DNA of 64,000 nt from Aphelocoma coerulescens (Eukaryota > Chordata > Aves > Passeriformes > Corvidae). Location: contig NW_027183510.1 in the NCBI RefSeq assembly GCF_041296385.1, positions 1-64,000 on the forward strand. The letters run 5' to 3'. How positions within the stretch are numbered: position 1 is the first letter of the stretch; every line of letters starts with the position of its first letter. Positions 8,691 to 21,714 of this stretch are shown here, piece after piece. Position numbers and translations under genes: made by a program. The notes below the pieces were generated by a model. The model did not search any database, was not told where the DNA came from, and worked only from the letters and a program-made list of their open reading frames with translations.

Positions 8691-10860
8691 GGCTGGGACA
8701 GCCAGCTGCAGAGCTCAAGGGAAGAAGCCCAAAGTGTCACAATGGCTCCTTGCCTTCACATGCAACACCTGGGTCACAATGGTCTCCTTGATTCCATGAG
8801 GCCCCACTGTGTCACAATGGCTCCTTGGTTCCATCAGGTTCCGCAGTGTCACCATGGTCTCCTTTGATCCGCATTGTCATCATGGACAATTGGTTCCATG
8901 AGGCCCCGCAGTGTCACAATGGTCCCTTGCTTCCATAGCTTTTACGTTGTAACAATGGACTCCTTGCTTCTATGAGCTAGCCTGCTTTTTGCAGAGGTGT
9001 CTTTGGTTCCCACAAGGCCCCGCTGTGTCTCAGTGCACCCTGGCTTCCATGTGGATCTGGAGTATCACAAAGGCTCCTTGGTTCCACCAGGTCCTGCTGT
9101 GTCACAATGGGTCCTGTGGTCCCTGAGGCCCTCCAAAGTCATTGTGGAGGCTTGCTTCCATGAGGTTCCATTATGTGCCAGTGGTCATCTTGGTTCCAGG
9201 AGTTTCCTTAGTGTCACAATGCTCTCCATGCTTCCATTAGGCCCTGCTTTGCCACAATGGTCCCCTTGTTTCCATGAGGCCCCGCTGTGTCACAATGGAC
9301 CTATGGTTCCATGATGTTGCGTGGTGTCACCGTGCTCTTCTTGAATCCGCCGTGTAACCATGGACCATTGGTTCCATGCAGCCGTGTCACAATGGGCTCC
9401 TTGATTCCATGATTCCCCACGGTGTCACAATGGAGCCTTGTTTCTAGGAGGTTCTGTACTGTCACAATTGCCTCCTTGATGCCATCAGCCCCTGCAGTGT
9501 CACAATGGCTCCTTGGTTCCATGAGGAACACAATAGCTTGGCATAAGCATTGAGCAACAGCTGCTGAACACACCTGGCAACATCTGCTTGCATCAAAAGA
9601 GTGCTTCAAGCTGACAATGGCACCAGCAGCTTCCATCTGCAACAGAGACCCAGGAAAGGACAGGCTGTGCCGGTTTGGACAAATGTGGAGGAAAATATCC
9701 TCTGATAGAAGGCAGGTTACACCCAGCCCTCCCCCACCAGGTTTTTGGAAGAAAGAACTTTCCTGGGAAGAAAGTGAAAGAGATAAAAACTATTTTTTTA
9801 ACAAACACACAGGAAAAGGATAGCAATGCTAAATATTAAAAGCTCTCGCTGTGCAGAGAAAGCTGGGATAATTTGAGAGTCCTTCCGTGTTTCGGTGGGG
9901 TCTCCTGAAACATCCATAGACAGCGAGGCCCGTGCAAAGAAACAGGGAGCGATTCTTGAGAGAAGTTGCAGAGCTCTTTCTTCTCCAGCCACATGGGCGG
10001 GGCACTGCCAAAGAACTGAGCAATCACGGCACAACCAGGGCCCTCCTCGCACAGGGCAACACAAAATAAGCAGTGCTGAACAGGATTAGGGCACATGTGA
10101 GCAGGGAGCAGGGAGACCCCGTGCCCAGGCCATGCCTCTACCCCAGGGTCCCCTCTCCCATGACCTCATGGCAGGGGGGAGGAACCCCAACACTTCCGTA
10201 GGTGTAGTCTCTCTCCTCCTCCTTGCAGCTGGCTCATGGGCCCACATTCAGGGCCCCCACCTCGGGAGAAAATTCTCCCAATGTGCTCTGATGTTGAAAG
10301 AGTCAAGAAGAGAAGGGGAAAAAACCCCCAAAGTCCCAGGAAAACAAAGTTCAACTCTCCATCTCCCCCCAGAGAAAAGGAGCTGAAAACTGGCTAAAAA
10401 GAAACAAAGTTGCTTCCTCTGCTCTTGCTGCAAGCAGGATGCAGAGGAGTGTGTATGTGTGTCCTTGAACAAACGCTCTGAGAAGTTTGTCTGGCTTTTT
10501 TTTCCTCTCCCCCCTCTCAGGCTCAGTTGAAAGGCACAGAAATGCACAAAGTTCACTTCTGGGCATAGAGCAGCAATAGGGGATACACACGATAAAGTCA
10601 CCCCAAGACACAGGGACAGAGAATTCAGTGGAAAGACTCCGAGAATTCTGCTCCCAGAGATCATTCCTGCTCACACTGACCCTTGTAGAAAGGGGACATC
10701 GTTCCAGGCAGCCTGTACTGAGCATGTGGCTCCTGAGTGGGGTTTGTTGTTTAGGAAACCTGCTCCGGCTTTTCCATTCTTTCCTTGCAAACAGGAAAAC
10801 TTCTCCTGGGGCTGTGTGCAGGCAGAGCCCTGAGGAGAGCAGGTGGCACATGGTGCGCTG
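8691..10860 (+). repeat. Macrosatellite unit 5 (A, 2170 bp)
   Basis: The minisatellite block is 8734-9526. It matches unit 10 at the 10,854-bp offset from 8759 onward. The first difference is at 8758 (A here, C at 19612). It has the short A-rich junction and single ATTC, as in unit 1. Confidence 0.97.
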
Positions 10861-13028
10861 GGCTGGGACAGCCAGCTGCAGAGCTCAAGGGAAGAAGCCC
10901 AAAGTGTCACAATGGCTCCTTGCCTTCCCATGCAACACCTGGGTCACAATGGTCTCCTTGATTCCATGAGGCCCCACTGTGTCACAATGGCTCCTTGGTT
11001 CCATCAGGTTCCGCAGTGTCACCATGGTCTCCTTTGATCCGCATTGTCATCATGGACAATTGGTTCCATGAGGCCCCGCAGTGTCACAATGGTCCCTTGG
11101 TTCCATAGCTTTTACGTTGTAACAATGGACTCCTTGCTTCTATGAGCTAGCCTGCTTTTTGCAGAGGTGTCTTTGGTTCCCACAAGGCCCCGCTGTGTCT
11201 CAGTGCACCCTGGCTTCCATGTGGATCTGGAGTATCACAAAGGCTCCTTGGTTCCACCAGGTCCTGCTGTGTCACAATGGGTCCTGTGGTCCCTGAGGCC
11301 CTCCAAAGTCATTGTGGAGGCTTGCTTCCATGAGGTTCCATTATGTGCCAGTGGTCATCTTGGTTCCAGGAGTTTCCTTAGTGTCACAATGCTCTCCATG
11401 CTTCCATTAGGCCCTGCTTTGCCACAATGGTCCCCTTGTTTCCATGAGGGCCCGCTGTGTCACAATGGACCTATGGTTCCATGATGTTGCGTGGTGTCAC
11501 CGTGCTCTTCTTGAATCCGCCATGTAACCATGGACCATTGGTTCCATGCAGCCGTGTCACAATGGGCTCCTTGATTCCATGATTCCCCACGGTGTCACAA
11601 TGGAGCCTTGTTTCTAGGAGGTTCTGTACTGTCACAATTGCCTCCTTGATGCCATCAGCCCCTGCAGTGTCACAATGGCTCCTTGGTTCCATGAGGAACA
11701 CAATAGCTTGGCATAAGCATTGAGCAACAGCTGCTGAACACACCTGGCAACATCTGCTTGCATCAAAAGAGTGCTTCAAGCTGACAATGGCACCAGCAGC
11801 TTCCATCTGCAACAGAGACCCAGGAAAGGACAGGCTGTGCCGGTTTGGACAAATGTGGAGGAAAATATCCTCTGATAGAAGGCAGGTTACACCCAGCCCT
11901 CCCCCACCAGGTTTTTGGAAAAAAGAACTTTCCTGGGAAGAAAGTGAAAGAGATAAAAACTATTTTTTTAACAAACACGCAGGAAAAGGATAGCAATGCT
12001 AAATATTAAAAGCTCTCGCTGTGCAGAGAAAGCTGGGATAATTTGAGAGTCCTTCCATGTTTCGGTGGGGTCTCCTGAAACATCCATAGACAGCGAGGCC
12101 CGTGCAAAGAAACAGGGAGCGATTCTTGAGAGAAGTTGCAGAGCTCTTTCTTCTCCAGCCACATGGGCGGGGCACTGCCAAAGAACTGAGCAATCACGGC
12201 ACAACCAGGGCCCTCCTCGCACAGGGCAACACAAAATAAGCAGTGCTGAACAGGATTAGGGCACATGTGAGCAGGGAGCAGGGAGACCCCGTGCCCAGGC
12301 CATGCCTCTACCCCAGGGTCCCCTCTCCCATGACCTCATGGCAGGGGGGAGGAACCCCAACACTTCCGTAGGTGTAGTCTCTCTCCTCCTCCTTGCAGCT
12401 GGCTCATGGGCCCACATTCAGGGCCCCCACCTCGGGAGAAAATTCTCCCAATGTGCTCTGATGTTGAAAGAGTCAAGAAGAGAAGGGGAAAAAACCCCCA
12501 AAGTCCCAGGAAAACAAAGTTCAACTCTCCATCTCCCCCCAGAGAAAAGGAGCTGAAAACTGGCTAAAAAGAAACAAAGTTGCTTCCTCTGCTCTTGCTG
12601 CAAGCAGGATGCAGAGGAGTGTGTATGTGTGTCCTTGAAAAAACGCTCTGAGAAGTTTGTCCGGTTTTTTTCCTCTCCCCCCTCTCAGGCTCAGTTGAAA
12701 GGCACAGAAACGCACAAAGTTCACTTCTGGGCATAGAGCAGCAATAGGGGATACACACGATAAAGTCACCCCAAGACACAGGGACAGAGAATTCAGTGGA
12801 AAGACTCCGAGAATTCTGCTCCCAGAGATCATTCCTGCTCACACTGACCCTTGTAGAAAGGGGACATCGTTCCAGGCAGCCTGTACTGAGCATGTGGCTC
12901 CTGAGTGGGGTTTGTTGTTTAGGAAACCTGCTCCGGCTTTTCCATTCTTTCCTTCCAAACAGGAAAACTTCTCCTGGGGCTGTGTGCAGGCAGAGCCCTG
13001 AGGAGAGCAGGTGGCACATGGTGCGCTG
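10861..13028 (+). repeat. Macrosatellite unit 6 (A, 2168 bp)
   Basis: The minisatellite block is 10904-11696. With unit 11 it is the shortest unit. Variants shared with unit 11 are gagggcccgctg, ccatgtaacc at 11521 and acacgcagg near 11976. The right half switches to the cttgaaaaaacg and gaaacgcac form. Confidence 0.97.
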
Positions 13029-15201
13029 GGCTGGGACAGCCAGCTGCAGAGCTCAAGGGAAGAAGCCCAAAGTGTCACAATGGCTCCTTGCCTTCCCATG
13101 CAACACCTGGGTCACAATGGTCTCCTTGATTCCATGAGGCCCCACTGTGTCACAATGGCTCCTTGGTTCCATCAGGTTCCGCAGTGTCACCATGGTCTCC
13201 TTTGATCCGCATTGTCATCATGGACAATTGGTTCCATGAGGCCCCGCAGTGTCACAATGGTCCCTTGCTTCCATAGCTTTTACGTTGTAACAATGGACTC
13301 CTTGCTTCTATGAGCTAGCCTGCTTTTTGCAGAGGTGTCTTTGGTTCCCACAAGGCCCCGCTGTGTCTCAGTGCACCCTGGCTTCCATGTGGATCTGGAG
13401 TATCACAAAGGCTCCTTGGTTCCACCAGGTCCTGCTGTGTCACAATGGGTCCTGTGGTCCCTGAGGCCCTCCAAAGTCATTGTGGAGGCTTGCTTCCATG
13501 AGGTTCCATTATGTGCCAGTGGTCATCTTGGTTCCAGGAGTTTCCTTAGTGTCACAATGCTCTCCATGCTTCCATTAGGCCCTGCTTTGCCACAATGGTC
13601 CCCTTGTTTCCATGAGGCCCCGCTGTGTCACAATGGACCTATGGTTCCATGATGTTGCGTGGTGTCACCGTGCTCTTCTTGAATCCGCCGTGTAACCATG
13701 GACCATTGGTTCCATGCAGCCGTGTCACAATGGGCTCCTTGATTCCATGATTCCCCACGGTGTCACAATGGAGCCTTGTTTCTAGGAGGTTCTGTACTGT
13801 CACAATTGCCTCCTTGATGCCATCAGCCCCTGCAGTGTCACAATGGCTCCTTGGTTCCATGAGGAACACAATAGCTTGGCATAAGCATTGAGCAACAGCT
13901 GCTGAACACACCTGGCAACATCTGCTTGCATCAAAAGAGTGCTTCAAGCTGACAATGGCACCAGCAGCTTCCATCTGCAACAGAGACCCAGGAAAGGACA
14001 GGCTGTGCCGGTTTGGACAAATGTGGAGGAAAATATCCTCTGATAGAAGGCAGGTTACACCCAGCCCTCCCCCACCAGGTTTTTGAAGAAAGAACTTTCC
14101 TGGGAAGAAAGTGAAAGAGATAAAAACTATTTTTTTAACAAACACACAGGAAAAGGATAGCAATGCTAAATATTAAAAGCTCTCGCTGTGCAGAGAAAGC
14201 TGGGATAATTTGAGAGTCCTTCCGTGTTTCGGTGGGGTCTCCTGAAACATCCATAGACAGCGAGGCCCGTGCAAAGAAACAGGGAGCGATTCTTGAGAGA
14301 AGTTGCAGAGCTCTTTCTTCTCCAGCCACATGGGCGGGGCACTGCCAAAGAACTGAGCAATCACAGCACAACCAGGGCCCTCCTTGCACAGGGCAACACA
14401 AAATAAGCAGTGCTGAACAGGATTAGGGCACATGTGAGCAGGGAGCAGGGAGACCCCGTGCCCAGGCCATGCCTCTACCCCAGGGTCCCCTCTCCCATGA
14501 CCTCATGGCAGGGGGGAGGAACCCCAACACTTCCGTAGGTGTAGTCTCTCTCCTCCTCCTTGCAGCTGGCTCATGGGCCCACATTCAGGGCCCCCACCTC
14601 GGGAGAAAATTCTCCCAATGTGCTCTGATGTTGAAAGAGTCAAGAAGAGAAGGGGAAAAAACCCCCAAAGTCCCAGGAAAACAAAGTTCAACTCTCCATC
14701 TCCCCCCAGAGAAAAGGAGCTGAAAACTGGCTAAAAAGAAACAAAGTTGCTTCCTCTGCTCTTGCTGCAAGCAGGATGCAGAGGAGTGTGTATGTGTGTC
14801 CTTGAACAAACGCTCTGAGAAGTTTGTCTGGCTTTTTTTTCCTCTCCCCCCTCTCAGGCTCAGTTGAAAGGCACAGAAATGCACAAAGTTCACTTCTGGG
14901 CATAGAGCAGCAATAGGGGATACACACAATAAAGTCACCCCAAGACACAGGGACAGAGAATTCAGTGGAAAGACTCCGAGAATTCTGCTCCCAGAGATCA
15001 TTCATTCCTGCTCACACTGACCCTTGTAGAAAGGGGACATCGTTCCAGGCAGCCTGTACTGAGCATGTGGCTCCTGAGTGGGGTTTGTTGTTTAGGAAAC
15101 CTGCTCCGGCTTTTCCATTCTTTCCTTCCAAACAGGAAAACTTCTCCTGGGGCTGTGTGCAGGCAGAGCCCTGAGGAGAGCAGGTGGCACATGGTGCGCT
15201 G
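13029..15201 (+). repeat. Macrosatellite unit 7 (A, 2173 bp)
   Basis: The minisatellite block is 13072-13864. A one-base deletion near 14085 (gtttttgaag instead of gtttttggaag) joins two spurious reverse-strand frames into one of 174 codons. It also carries ccttgcacagg, AATAAA at 14928-14933 and doubled ATTC near 15000. Unit 12 shares all of these. Confidence 0.97.
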
Positions 15202-17373
15202 GGCTGGGACAGCCAGCTGCAGAGCTCAAGGGAAGAAGCCCAAAGTGTCACAATGGCTCCTTGCCTTCACATGCAACACCTGGGTCACAATGGTCTCCTT
15301 GATTCCATGAGGCCCCACTGTGTCACAATGGCTCCTTGGTTCCATCAGGTTCCGCAGTGTCACCATGGTCTCCTTTGATCCGCACTGTCATCATGGACAA
15401 TTGGTTCCATGAGGCCCCGCAGTGTCACAATGGTCCCTTGCTTCCATAGCTTTTACGTTGTAACAATGGACTCCTTGCTTCTATGAGCTAGCCTGCTTTT
15501 TGCAGAGGTGTCTTTGGTTCCAACAAGGCCCCGCTGTGTCTCAGTGCACCCTGGCTTCCATGTGGATCTGGAGTATCACAAAGGCTCCTTGGTTCCACCA
15601 GGTCCTGCTGTGTCACAATGGGTCCTGTGGTCCCTGAGGCCCTCCAAAGTCATTGTGGAGGCTTGCTTCCATGAGGTTCCATTATGTGCCAGTGGTCATC
15701 TTGGTTCCAGGAGTTTCCTTAGTGTCACAATGCTCTCCATGCTTCCATTAGGCCCTGCTTTGCCACAATGGTCCCCTTGTTTCCATGAGGCCCCGCTGTG
15801 TCACAATGGACCTATGGTTCCATGATGTTGCGTGGTGTCACCGTGCTCTTCTTGAATCCGCCGTGTAACCATGGACCATTGGTTCCATGCAGCCGTGTCA
15901 CAATGGGCTCCTTGATTCCATGATTCCCCACGGTGTCACAATGGAGCCTTGTTTCTAGGAGGTTCTGTACTGTCACAATTGCCTCCTTGATGCCATCAGC
16001 CCCTGCAGTGTCACAATGGCTCCTTGGTTCCATGAGGAACACAATAGCTTGGCATAAGCATTGAGCAACAGCTGCTGAACACACCTGGCAACATCTGCTT
16101 GCATCAAAAGAGTGCTTCAAGCTGACAATGGCACCAGCAGCTTCCATCTGCAACAGAGACCCAGGAAAGGACAGGCTGTGCCGGTTTGGACAAATGTGGA
16201 GGAAAATATCCTCTGATAGAAGGCAGGTTACACCCAGCCCTCCCCCACCAGGTTTTTGGAAAAAAGAACTTTCCTGGGAAGAAAGTGAAAGAGATAAAAA
16301 CTATTTTTTTAACAAACACACAGGAAAAGGATAGCAATGCTAAATATTAAAAGCTCTCGCTGTGCAGAGAAAGCTGGGATAATTTGAGAGTCCTTCCGTG
16401 TTTCGGTGGGGTCTCCTGAAACATCCATAGACAGCGAGGCCCGTGCAAAGAAACAGGGAGCGATTCTTGAGAGAAGTTGCAGAGCTCTTTCTTCTCCAGC
16501 CACATGGGCGGGGCACTGCCAAAGAACTGAGCAATCACAGCACAACCAGGGCCCTCCTCGCACAGGGCAACACAAAATAAGCAGTGCTGAACAGGATTAG
16601 GGCACATGTGAGCAGGGAGCAGGGAGACCCCGTGCCCAGGCCATGCCTCTACCCCAGGGTCCCCTCTCCCATGACCTCATGGCAGGGGGGAGGAACCCCA
16701 ACACTTCCGTAGGTGTAGTCTCTCTCCTCCTCCTTGCAGCTGGCTCATGGGCCCACATTCAGGGCCCCCACCTCGGGAGAAAATTCTCCCAATGTGCTCT
16801 GATGTTGAAAGAGTCAAGAAGAGAAGAAGGGAAAAAAAACCCCCGAAGTCCCAGGAAAACAAAGTTCAACTCTCCATCTCCCTCCAGAGAAAAGGAGCTG
16901 AAAACTGGCTAAAAAGAAACAAAGTTGCTTCCTCTGCTCTTGCTGCAAGCAGGATGCAGAGGAGCGTGTATGTGTGTCCTTGAAAAAACGCTCTGAGAAG
17001 TTTGTCCGGTTTTTTTCCTCTCCCCCCTCTCAGGCTCAGTTGAAAGGCACAGAAACGCACAAAGTTCACTTCTGGGCATAGAGCAGCAATAGGGGATACA
17101 CACGATAAAGTCACCCCAAGACACAGGGACAGAGAATTCAGTGGAAAGACTCCGAGAATTCTGCTCCCAGAGATCATTCCTGCTCACACTGACCCTTGTA
17201 GAAAGGGGACATCGTTCCAGGCAGCCTGTACTGAGCATGTGGCTCCTGAGTGGGGTTTGTTGTTTAGGAAACCTGCTCCGGCTTTTCCATTCTTTCCTTC
17301 CAAACAGGAAAACTTCTCCTGGGGCTGTGTGCAGGCAGAGCCCTGAGGAGAGCAGGTGGCACATGGTGCGCTG
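15202..17373 (+). repeat. Macrosatellite unit 8 (A, 2172 bp)
   Basis: The minisatellite block is 15245-16037. It has ggttccaacaagg near 15517, otherwise common only in subfamily B and unit 13. A private ggagcgtgta is at 16961. The left part equals unit 13; similarity at the 10,854-bp offset weakens after 15862. Confidence 0.97.
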
Positions 17374-19544
17374 GGCTGGGACAGCCAGCTGCAGAGCTCA
17401 AGGGAAGAAGCCCAAAGTGTCACAATGGCTCCTTGCCTTCACATGCAACACCTGGGTCACAATGGTCTCCTTGATTCCATGAGGCCCCACTGTGTCACAA
17501 TGGCTCCTTGGTTCCATCAGGTTCCGCAGTGTCACCATGGTCTCCTTTGATCCGCATTGTCATCATGGACAATTGGTTCCATGAGGCCCCGCAGTGTCAC
17601 AATGGTCCCTTGCTTCCATAGCTTTTACGTTGTAACAATGGACTCCTTGCTTCTATGAGCTAGCCTGCTTTTTGCAGAGGTGTCTTTGGTTCCCACAAGG
17701 CCCCGCTGTGTCTCAGTGCACCCTGGCTTCCATGTGGATCTGGAGTATCACAAAGGCTCCTTGGTTCCACCAGGTCCTGCTGTGTCACAATGGGTCCTGT
17801 GGTCCCTGAGGCCCTCCAAAGTCATTGTGGAGGCTTGCTTCCATGAGGTTCCATTATGTGCCAGTGGTCATCTTGGTTCCAGGAGTTTCCTTAGTGTCAC
17901 AATGCTCTCCATGCTTCCATTAGGCCCTGCTTTCCCACAATGGTCCCCTTGTTTCCATGAGGCCCCGCTGTGTCACAATGGACCTATGGTTCCATGATGT
18001 TGCGTGGTGTCACCGTGCTCTTCTTGAATCCGCCGTGTAACCATGGACCATTGGTTCCATGCAGCCGTGTCACAATGGGCTCCTTGATTCCATGATTCCC
18101 CACGGTGTCACAATGGAGCCTTGTTTCTAGGAGGTTCTGTACTGTCACAATTGCCTCCTTGATGCCATCAGCCCCTGCAGTGTCACAATGGCTCCTTGGT
18201 TCCATGAGGAACACAATAGCTTGGCATAAGCATTGAGCAACAGCTGCTGAACACACCTGGCAACATCTGCTTGCATCAAAAGAGGGCTTCAAGCTGACAA
18301 TGGCACCAGCAGCTTCCATCTGCAACAGAGACCCAGGAAAGGACAGGCTGTGCCGGTTTGGACAAATGTGGAGGAAAATATCCTCTGATAGAAGGCAGGT
18401 TACACCCAGCCCTCCCCCACCAGGTTTTTGGAAGAAAGAACTTTCCTGGGAAGAAAGTGAAAGAGATAAAAACTATTTTTTTAACAAACACACAGGAAAA
18501 GGATAGCAATGCTAAATATTAAAAGCTCTCGCTGTGCAGAGAAAGCTGGGATAATTTGAGAGTCCTTCCGTGTTTCGGTGGGGTCTCCTGAAACATCCAT
18601 AGACAGCGAGGCCCGTGCAAAGAAACAGGGAGCGATTCTTGAGAGAAGTTGCAGAGCTCTTTCTTCTCCAGCCACATGGGCGGGGCACTGCCAAAGAACT
18701 GAGCAATCACAGCACAACCAGGGCCCTCCTCGCACAGGGCAACACAAAATAAGCAGTGCTGAACAGGATTAGGGCACATGTGAGCAGGGAGCAGGGAGAC
18801 CCCGTGCCCAGGCCATGCCTCTACCCCAGGGTCCCCTCTCCCATGACCTCATGGCAGGGGGGAGGAACCCCAACACTTCCGTAGGTGTAGTCTCTCTCCT
18901 CCTCCTTGCAGCTGGCTCATGGGCCCACATTCAGGGCCCCCACCTCGGGAGAAAATTCTCCCAATGTGCTCTGATGTTGAAAGAGTCAAGAAGAGAAGAA
19001 GGGGAAAAAACCCCCAAAGTCCCAGGAAAACAAAGTTCAACTCTCCATCTCCCCCCAGAGAAAAGGAGCTGAAAACTGGCAAAAAAGAAACAAAGTTGCT
19101 TCCTCTGCTCTTGCTGCAAGCAGGATGCAGAGGAGTGTGTATGTGTGTCCTTGAAAAAACGCTCTGAGAAGTTTGTCCGGTTTTTTTCCTCTCCCCCCTC
19201 TCAGGCTCAGTTGAAAGGCACAGAAACGCACAAAGTTCACTTCTGGGCATAGAGCAGCAATAGGGGATACACACGATAAAGTCACCCCAAGACACAGGGA
19301 CAGAGAATTCAGTGGAAAGACTCCGAGAATTCTGCTCCCAGAGATCATTCCTGCTCACACTGACCCTTGTAGAAAGGGGACATCGTTCCAGGCAGCCTGT
19401 ACTGAGCATGTGGCTCCTGAGTGGGGTTTGTTGTTTAGGAAACCTGCTCCAGCTTTTCCATTCTTTCCTTCCAAACAGGAAAACTTCTCCTGGGGCTGTG
19501 TGCAGGCAGAGCCCTGAGGAGAGCAGGTGGCACATGGTGCGCTG
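17374..19544 (+). repeat. Macrosatellite unit 9 (A, 2171 bp)
   Basis: The minisatellite block is 17417-18209. It has ctttcccacaatgg near 17931 (shared with unit 14 only). A chance combination of indels opens the longest reverse-strand frame of the window (228 codons, 18849-19535). Neighbouring units break it, so it is not a gene. Confidence 0.97.
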
Positions 19545-21714
19545 GGCTGGGACAGCCAGCTGCAGAGCTCAAGGGAAGAAGCCCAAAGTGTCACAATGGC
19601 TCCTTGCCTTCCCATGCAACACCTGGGTCACAATGGTCTCCTTGATTCCATGAGGCCCCACTGTGTCACAATGGCTCCTTGGTTCCATCAGGTTCCGCAG
19701 TGTCACCATGGTCTCCTTTGATCCGCATTGTCATCATGGACAATTGGTTCCATGAGGCCCCGCAGTGTCACAATGGTCCCTTGCTTCCATAGCTTTTACG
19801 TTGTAACAATGGACTCCTTGCTTCTATGAGCTAGCCTGCTTTTTGCAGAGGTGTCTTTGGTTCCCACAAGGCCCCGCTGTGTCTCAGTGCACCCTGGCTT
19901 CCATGTGGATCTGGAGTATCACAAAGGCTCCTTGGTTCCACCAGGTCCTGCTGTGTCACAATGGGTCCTGTGGTCCCTGAGGCCCTCCAAAGTCATTGTG
20001 GAGGCTTGCTTCCATGAGGTTCCATTATGTGCCAGTGGTCATCTTGGTTCCAGGAGTTTCCTTAGTGTCACAATGCTCTCCATGCTTCCATTAGGCCCTG
20101 CTTTGCCACAATGGTCCCCTTGTTTCCATGAGGCCCCGCTGTGTCACAATGGACCTATGGTTCCATGATGTTGCGTGGTGTCACCGTGCTCTTCTTGAAT
20201 CCGCCGTGTAACCATGGACCATTGGTTCCATGCAGCCGTGTCACAATGGGCTCCTTGATTCCATGATTCCCCACGGTGTCACAATGGAGCCTTGTTTCTA
20301 GGAGGTTCTGTACTGTCACAATTGCCTCCTTGATGCCATCAGCCCCTGCAGTGTCACAATGGCTCCTTGGTTCCATGAGGAACACAATAGCTTGGCATAA
20401 GCATTGAGCAACAGCTGCTGAACACACCTGGCAACATCTGCTTGCATCAAAAGAGTGCTTCAAGCTGACAATGGCACCAGCAGCTTCCATCTGCAACAGA
20501 GACCCAGGAAAGGACAGGCTGTGCCGGTTTGGACAAATGTGGAGGAAAATATCCTCTGATAGAAGGCAGGTTACACCCAGCCCTCCCCCACCAGGTTTTT
20601 GGAAGAAAGAACTTTCCTGGGAAGAAAGTGAAAGAGATAAAAACTATTTTTTTAACAAACACACAGGAAAAGGATAGCAATGCTAAATATTAAAAGCTCT
20701 CGCTGTGCAGAGAAAGCTGGGATAATTTGAGAGTCCTTCCGTGTTTCGGTGGGGTCTCCTGAAACATCCATAGACAGCGAGGCCCGTGCAAAGAAACAGG
20801 GAGCGATTCTTGAGAGAAGTTGCAGAGCTCTTTCTTCTCCAGCCACATGGGCGGGGCACTGCCAAAGAACTGAGCAATCACGGCACAACCAGGGCCCTCC
20901 TCGCACAGGGCAACACAAAATAAGCAGTGCTGAACAGGATTAGGGCACATGTGAGCAGGGAGCAGGGAGACCCCGTGCCCAGGCCATGCCTCTACCCCAG
21001 GGTCCCCTCTCCCATGACCTCATGGCAGGGGGGAGGAACCCCAACACTTCCGTAGGTGTAGTCTCTCTCCTCCTCCTTGCAGCTGGCTCATGGGCCCACA
21101 TTCAGGGCCCCCACCTCGGGAGAAAATTCTCCCAATGTGCTCTGATGTTGAAAGAGTCAAGAAGAGAAGGGGAAAAAACCCCCAAAGTCCCAGGAAAACA
21201 AAGTTCAACTCTCCATCTCCCCCCAGAGAAAAGGAGCTGAAAACTGGCTAAAAAGAAACAAAGTTGCTTCCTCTGCTCTTGCTGCAAGCAGGATGCAGAG
21301 GAGTGTGTATGTGTGTCCTTGAACAAACGCTCTGAGAAGTTTGTCTGGCTTTTTTTTCCTCTCCCCCCTCTCAGGCTCAGTTGAAAGGCACAGAAATGCA
21401 CAAAGTTCACTTCTGGGCATAGAGCAGCAATAGGGGATACACACGATAAAGTCACCCCAAGACACAGGGACAGAGAATTCAGTGGAAAGACTCCGAGAAT
21501 TCTGCTCCCAGAGATCATTCCTGCTCACACTGACCCTTGTAGAAAGGGGACATCGTTCCAGGCAGCCTGTACTGAGCATGTGGCTCCTGAGTGGGGTTTG
21601 TTGTTTAGGAAACCTGCTCCGGCTTTTCCATTCTTTCCTTGCAAACAGGAAAACTTCTCCTGGGGCTGTGTGCAGGCAGAGCCCTGAGGAGAGCAGGTGG
21701 CACATGGTGCGCTG
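19545..21714 (+). repeat. Macrosatellite unit 10 (A, 2170 bp)
   Basis: The minisatellite block is 19588-20380. It is a copy of unit 5 at an offset of 10,854 bp from 19613 on. The first bases differ (cccatgc near 19611 instead of cacatgc). Confidence 0.97.

Larger units (their letters stand above)
8759..15861 (+). repeat. Higher-order block H1, copy 1 (about 7.1 kb)
   Basis: This block corresponds base for base, without indels that I can see, to 19613-26715 at an offset of 10,854 bp (five units). I saw only two mismatches inside: 11100 G versus 21954 C, and 12072 C versus 22926 T. The ends are set by 8758/19612 and 15862/26716. Variants rare elsewhere are shared, such as ccatgtaacc (11521), acacgcagg (about 11976) and the one-base deletion near 14085. 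The similarity is far higher than between adjacent units. Confidence 0.88.

Noticed and set aside
13639..14163. 174-codon reverse frame in units 7 and 12 (a similar one in unit 28)
   Set aside because: A one-base deletion fuses two frames that are separate in all other units. It is a chance fusion, shared by units 7 and 12 through the 10,854-bp duplication.
18849..19535. Longest open frame, 228 codons, reverse strand
   Set aside because: The same region in other units gives frames of 61 to 201 codons because of one- to four-base indels. No frame is maintained, and the product has no recognisable features beyond low-complexity hydrophobic stretches.
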